A stretch of DNA of 64,000 bases from Hypomesus transpacificus (Eukaryota > Chordata > Actinopteri > Osmeriformes > Osmeridae): assembly GCF_021917145.1 (NCBI RefSeq), contig NC_061074.1, forward strand, positions 6,457,837 through 6,521,836. The letters are read 5' to 3'. This document shows, one piece after another, positions 60,262-64,000 of this stretch. The position numbers were made by a program, and so were the translations under genes. Under the pieces are notes generated by a model, which saw only the letters and a program-made list of their open reading frames with translations, was not told the DNA's origin and searched no databases. How positions within the stretch are numbered: the first letter of the stretch is position 1; each line of letters begins with the position of its first letter.

Positions 60262-62160
60262 GAATGGGATGATCTTGACTCTTGAGACGCACGTCCTCTT
60301 TCCTTTTCGACGGACTCTCAAGCCCAACGGAGAAACAGAAACCTATAACGAGAACAGAGAGAACCGGATCAGTTGAAGCATATATTATAGACGATAACTT
60401 TCAAACGACACAAGACTACACGTAGAAAAACATTGAGTGTTTATCTTTTTCTTAAACATATTAACGCTAATTAAAACACACAGCCATGTAGTTACACCGT
60501 ACCATCACTATGCTTTTTATTAAACGTAGAAAGTTATAAAATAGCTAGGCTACTAATTAAAAAAAATCTATAATCTGGTTGCAATCTTGTTGCAATGTTT
60601 TAGCAAAGTTTTTGGAAGTTTTCTTCATGTAGCGAGGACGCAGAGCTGGTGCACTGAGAGCTCACCTTCATCAGTGGCAATATCTCCGGCGCTGATAACC
60701 TATCAAACCTGTGCATTACGGTCTGCCCTGCTGAAGATTAAAGCCTATACTTAAATCTTTAACAGATTGTTTTAGAACGAGGCGTCTTCCCATGAAAGTT
60801 GGTCTGCGAATCACACATGGTATGTGTGAAATTGCACACAACGTATTTTAATGAGGGGCCGTATGTAGGCTCTTCAGGTCGGCCAAGAAATATTTTCCCA
60901 CACCGGCTCGAGATTCAACCATACTGAACAAATTAGATTAGTGAGGTTTACTATTCACCGACATAGCGAATTTCTGTCGACTCACAGATTCTGGGTTGGT
61001 GAGTTATTTGGTAATGATTCTTCATGATTAGTGAGAATAGATAGGCTATTAGATGACTTAATTTAACACGATTGTATTGACTAATTATAGGCTATAGCCT
61101 ATATATACTCATTTTTAGGTCTTATACCTTGATAAAGGAAATCAATTTTCCACTCACCTTGTGTTGGCAGATGTCAAGTGTCAATAACCCTGTGGTAATA
61201 AGCCTCAGTCTTTTTTTAAATAATTTTAGGGAACAATCGAAAGATTGAATCTAGATGACGTAGGGTACCACCATACATCATGCATTTGAATAAAGTAATG
61301 TTGCTGACACCATGAAATCACAAAACTTAAATCACAAGGAGACTTCTTATATTGTCAATTGATTCCTTCATCAGTATTGATAAATATATTGAACAATAAC
61401 AAGCAAATGGTTGTTTTCGTTGATTTCTGACTGATTAAAATGTAACAATTAAACTTTAGGACTGTGCATGCAAACATAGCCTAGCCTGCCTAGGGCAATC
61501 GTGTAGGCAACGCATCAGAAAACTGCTCACCACCAGTTTCCGTAGCAGAACCACAACTTAAACACTTTCTTAAAACGAATCTGACCTAATTTCAGTGTAG
61601 CCTATATATTTACAAGTTCACAACCAAAACACCACTGCTGCAGCCTGCATACACAGACACACAGATACCCCAGCAGTCATCTTGGTGTATGAAGTACATT
61701 TTATATTATTGTTGTTATTTTTGATTGAATGGTTTAATGGTTTCACTTATCCTAAGCCTAAACTAAGTGACTGAAGCGACTGGTATGGCATATGCCTTAG
61801 AATAGCATCAACATTAGTGTTTGTAGTTCCATTTTCATCCATTCGTTTTGTCTTCGTAAAAAGCATTTTACGCATACCGATGGGGAGCAGATAAAACGTG
61901 AAGAAACATGATCTGAAACAACCTTATATGAACCACCATGTGAGTGGGTGTGATTGAAAGGGTAGTGTGCGGACCGCAGTAGGATTGAGCTGCATCACCC
62001 CTGCTTCCATAAAATTCCATATTCTTTTTGCCCAACATATGTTCAATAGATTGTAAAGTGGGTATTGTGATGGTTTGGTTGCCAATAGCTTGGATATGTA
62101 GCAAAATTAATTTCTGAACCTTATGGGCTATTGATTTTTTTTACCCCCACTGCCGCGGCT
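60262..62160. other. Divergent intergenic region between the oxidase and snx19
   Basis: No gene or clear repeat is visible. AT-rich unique sequence; the longest frames (for example minus strand 61868-62104) show no features. Confidence 0.5.
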
Positions 62161-62770
62161 GTTAGAATACGTCACGATACAGGAAGTAAACAAACAGAAG
62201 TTGCTGTCAAAAGCTGTCACGATGATGATGCTCCTAGGAATCTCGAAAGAGTTGTAATGACTGAATTTTTGACGTAAGTGGGAAAAAAGACAGCTAGTTG
62301 AAGTTGCAACATAAAGTTACGTGTTATATGCAAGATCATGTGTTTTGGAAATCTTTGCAGCTGGTTATCCAATAATAGCTTGTGCTAAATAGCTAACGGT
62401 ATATAGCTAAGCTTGCAAGCTAACCTGTGAAGAAAGCCATCTAGCTAAACCAGCCAATTCAGTGGCTAAAAGTTGAACACGTTACACTTTTCTTTTGTCG
62501 CCTTCTAGTTAGCTAACAACTCGGTTCATTTACCTATCAAGCCCCTTCTACACCCTAGCCAGCAAACGTTACACTGTGCTAGCTAGTTATCTAGTTAACT
62601 GCACTGCTTCGATAGCTAAGGTAACGACACCTTTTTTTCCGAAGTTACAACATCCCTTTCCGTCTTTAAAAAAAGTCCCCTTTATTTATATATGCTAAAA
62701 CTTGTCTAAACCAGTACACCGCCAGGCTTAATGCTGGCTGATAGGTTTACTCTGTTCTCTGTCCTAGCAG
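62161..62770 (+). promoter_or_regulatory. snx19: snx19 promoter and inferred non-coding first exon
   Basis: A CRE-like TACGTCAC (62168-62175) and an ETS-type CAGGAAGTA (62180-62188) precede a strong donor GAC|GTAAGTG at 62273/62274. A matching acceptor TCCTAGCAG ends at 62770. A short 5' UTR exon ending at 62273 is therefore likely. The intron between is rich in AGCTAAC/TAGCTAG motifs. Confidence 0.55.
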
Positions 62771-62785
62771 GCACAGCTGTGGTCC

Positions 62786-62812
62786 ATGAAGCCCCTACAT
62801 GTCCCAGCCTGA
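62786..62812 (+). promoter_or_regulatory. snx19: Short upstream ORF overlapping the snx19 start
   Basis: An ATG at 62786 opens an eight-codon frame (MKPLHVPA) ending with TGA at 62810-62812. It overlaps the main ATG at 62799 in another frame, so ribosomes that start on it pass the main start before stopping. Confidence 0.5.
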
Positions 62813-64000
62813 GGCAGCCCAGGGACAGGGCAGCATATCTGGTATGCTGAGCCAGATGAATCTGCTAGGACTGGGTGTTTTGCTGGCCTGGCTAGTGTTG
62901 TTCCACCTACTGGTCGACATATGGCTCCTGTGTGTGTTCACCAGTCTGCTGGTGGTGCTGGGGGGCTGGCTGTGCTCTCAGTTTGTGCTGAACTCAGACA
63001 ACCTGCTCCACGTGGAGAGGTTCGTCAGCTTGGAGGAGACCCCCCAAACAGCCGAAGATGAACAAAAACTAGACCTGGAGATCCAGAACACCATCAGGAA
63101 GATCGTACGGGACTTTGTGTGGTCTTGGTACAGCACGGTGTCGTCGGAGTGTGAGTTTGAGGTGGAGGTTCACAACGCTATGTACTCTATGGCCCTGGAG
63201 CTGAAGAGGCGGGCCGGGCTGGTGGACCGGAGAGAGCTGACCCAGAGGGTGCTGGACCTGTACGGCTGCCACTTGCAAAGCTACTTCAGGTCCCTGGAGG
63301 TGCTGGAGGAGCAGGGCGATGACGAGGCAGAGTGTCTATGGAGGGTGTACTCCAGAGTCAGCTCCCCCCACCCTGCCCTGAAGAGCTCAGCCACAGAGGT
63401 GAACCAGGCACGGGCCATGGTGGATCTGCTTCTTCAGGTGCTAGTGCCCGCGCCACACCTGGAGACCCGCACAGGAAGGTTTGTGGTTGGCGAACTCATC
63501 ACCTGCAACGTCTTATTGCCCCTCATCTCCAAACTGTCCGACCCAGACTGGCTCAACATGCTCATTGTGGGCATTTTTACCAATTCAGCTAAACCAGCTC
63601 CGCCCCCGCCTGAGACCATGCCCCCTCTCCAGGAGCCGCCGATCCAGCATGAGGAGCCTCAGCAGGAGGTGGCCACCCCTCCTTGCCCTTTAACCTTCTG
63701 TATCCAGCCGGTCACACCCAATGACATGGAAGCAGACACCCCAGAACTAGCTGCCTATGACATCATCGATTCAGAAGAGCTGTACTGCCCTCAGATCCTG
63801 GAGGAGGAGGAGCCTCAACCGTACCTGAGGCAGTATCGGCGGCCCGGGAAGTCCAACCCCTTTTACCAGGAGAACGACTCTGACCTGGACTCTCCCCTCA
63901 CAGACAAGAGGAGCTCCATGGAGTCCCTGCTCATGATTGGTCCAGATGAGGCGCTGGCTGACCGGTTCCGGGATTGTGCCACGCCAACTGACGTCAGCAG
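62799..64000 (+). CDS. snx19: Sorting nexin 19, N-terminal part (runs off the window)
   Basis: SNX19 is a membrane-anchored PXA-PX-nexin-C protein of endosomes and ER-endolysosome contacts. The frame from 62799 is open to the last base (400 codons), apparently in one large exon as in mammals. Residues 30-65 hold two hydrophobic segments (LGVLLAWLVLFHLLVDIWLL and VFTSLLVVLGGW). The PXA domain follows: IRKIVRDFVWSWYSTVSSE, LYGCHLQSYFRSLEVLE, then the hallmark HLETRTGRFVVGELITCNVL and LISKLSDPDWLNMLIVGIF. A proline- and acid-rich linker fills the rest. The PX domain lies outside. Two in-frame ATGs at residues 16 and 20 are possible alternative starts. Confidence 0.92.
   Translation, partial: MSQPEAAQGQGSISGMLSQMNLLGLGVLLAWLVLFHLLVDIWLLCVFTSLLVVLGGWLCSQFVLNSDNLLHVERFVSLEETPQTAEDEQKLDLEIQNTIRKIVRDFVWSWYSTVSSECEFEVEVHNAMYSMALELKRRAGLVDRRELTQRVLDLYGCHLQSYFRSLEVLEEQGDDEAECLWRVYSRVSSPHPALKSSATEVNQARAMVDLLLQVLVPAPHLETRTGRFVVGELITCNVLLPLISKLSDPDWLNMLIVGIFTNSAKPAPPPPETMPPLQEPPIQHEEPQQEVATPPCPLTFCIQPVTPNDMEADTPELAAYDIIDSEELYCPQILEEEEPQPYLRQYRRPGKSNPFYQENDSDLDSPLTDKRSSMESLLMIGPDEALADRFRDCATPTDVS

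Overview
This window is vertebrate nuclear DNA, almost certainly from a teleost fish. Genes are split into short exons with GT..AG introns. Introns are full of (CA)n, (GA)n and longer tandem repeats. The mobile elements are typical of fish: Tc1/mariner, hAT, L2-type LINEs and a tRNA-derived SINE that shares its tail with an L2 LINE. I cannot name the species. No new enzymatic or defence system is visible. The unusual content is in how repeats and transposons sit against splice sites.

Seven protein-coding genes were identified by translating exons and checking that reading phases close across every intron. From left to right: sorl1 (minus, 26919 down to 2546; 48 coding exons, 2223 residues); tex12 (plus, 27814-28606; 133 residues); bco2 (minus, 32467 down to 29160; 12 exons, 557 residues); sdhd (minus, 45942 down to 42294; 4 exons, 160 residues); timm8b (plus, 46472-46897; 88 residues); a secreted L-amino-acid oxidase (minus, 60261 down to 47571; 8 exons, 508 residues); and the 5' part of snx19 (plus, from 62799, running off the window). 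The tex12-bco2 and sdhd-timm8b neighbourhoods match human 11q23, and SORL1 and SNX19 also lie on human 11q. This is therefore an ancestral linkage block with an extra L-amino-acid oxidase gene.

Layout. 0.2-27 kb is sorl1, whose introns hold dense minisatellites, a TIR element carrying a nested LINE, and a SINE. 27-32.6 kb holds tex12 and bco2, tail to tail. 32.6-42.3 kb is a gene-free stretch with a Tc1 copy inside a palindromic MITE and one hAT nested in another. 42.3-47.1 kb holds sdhd and timm8b, head to head. 47.1-60.3 kb is the oxidase gene; its 9 kb third intron contains a hAT element and an L2-type LINE interrupted by a second, coding-intact Tc1 copy. 60.3-62.2 kb is the divergent intergenic region before snx19.

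The genes do not form one pathway. sorl1 and snx19 act in endosomal sorting, sdhd and timm8b in mitochondria, bco2 in carotenoid cleavage, tex12 in the meiotic synaptonemal complex, and the oxidase probably outside the cell.
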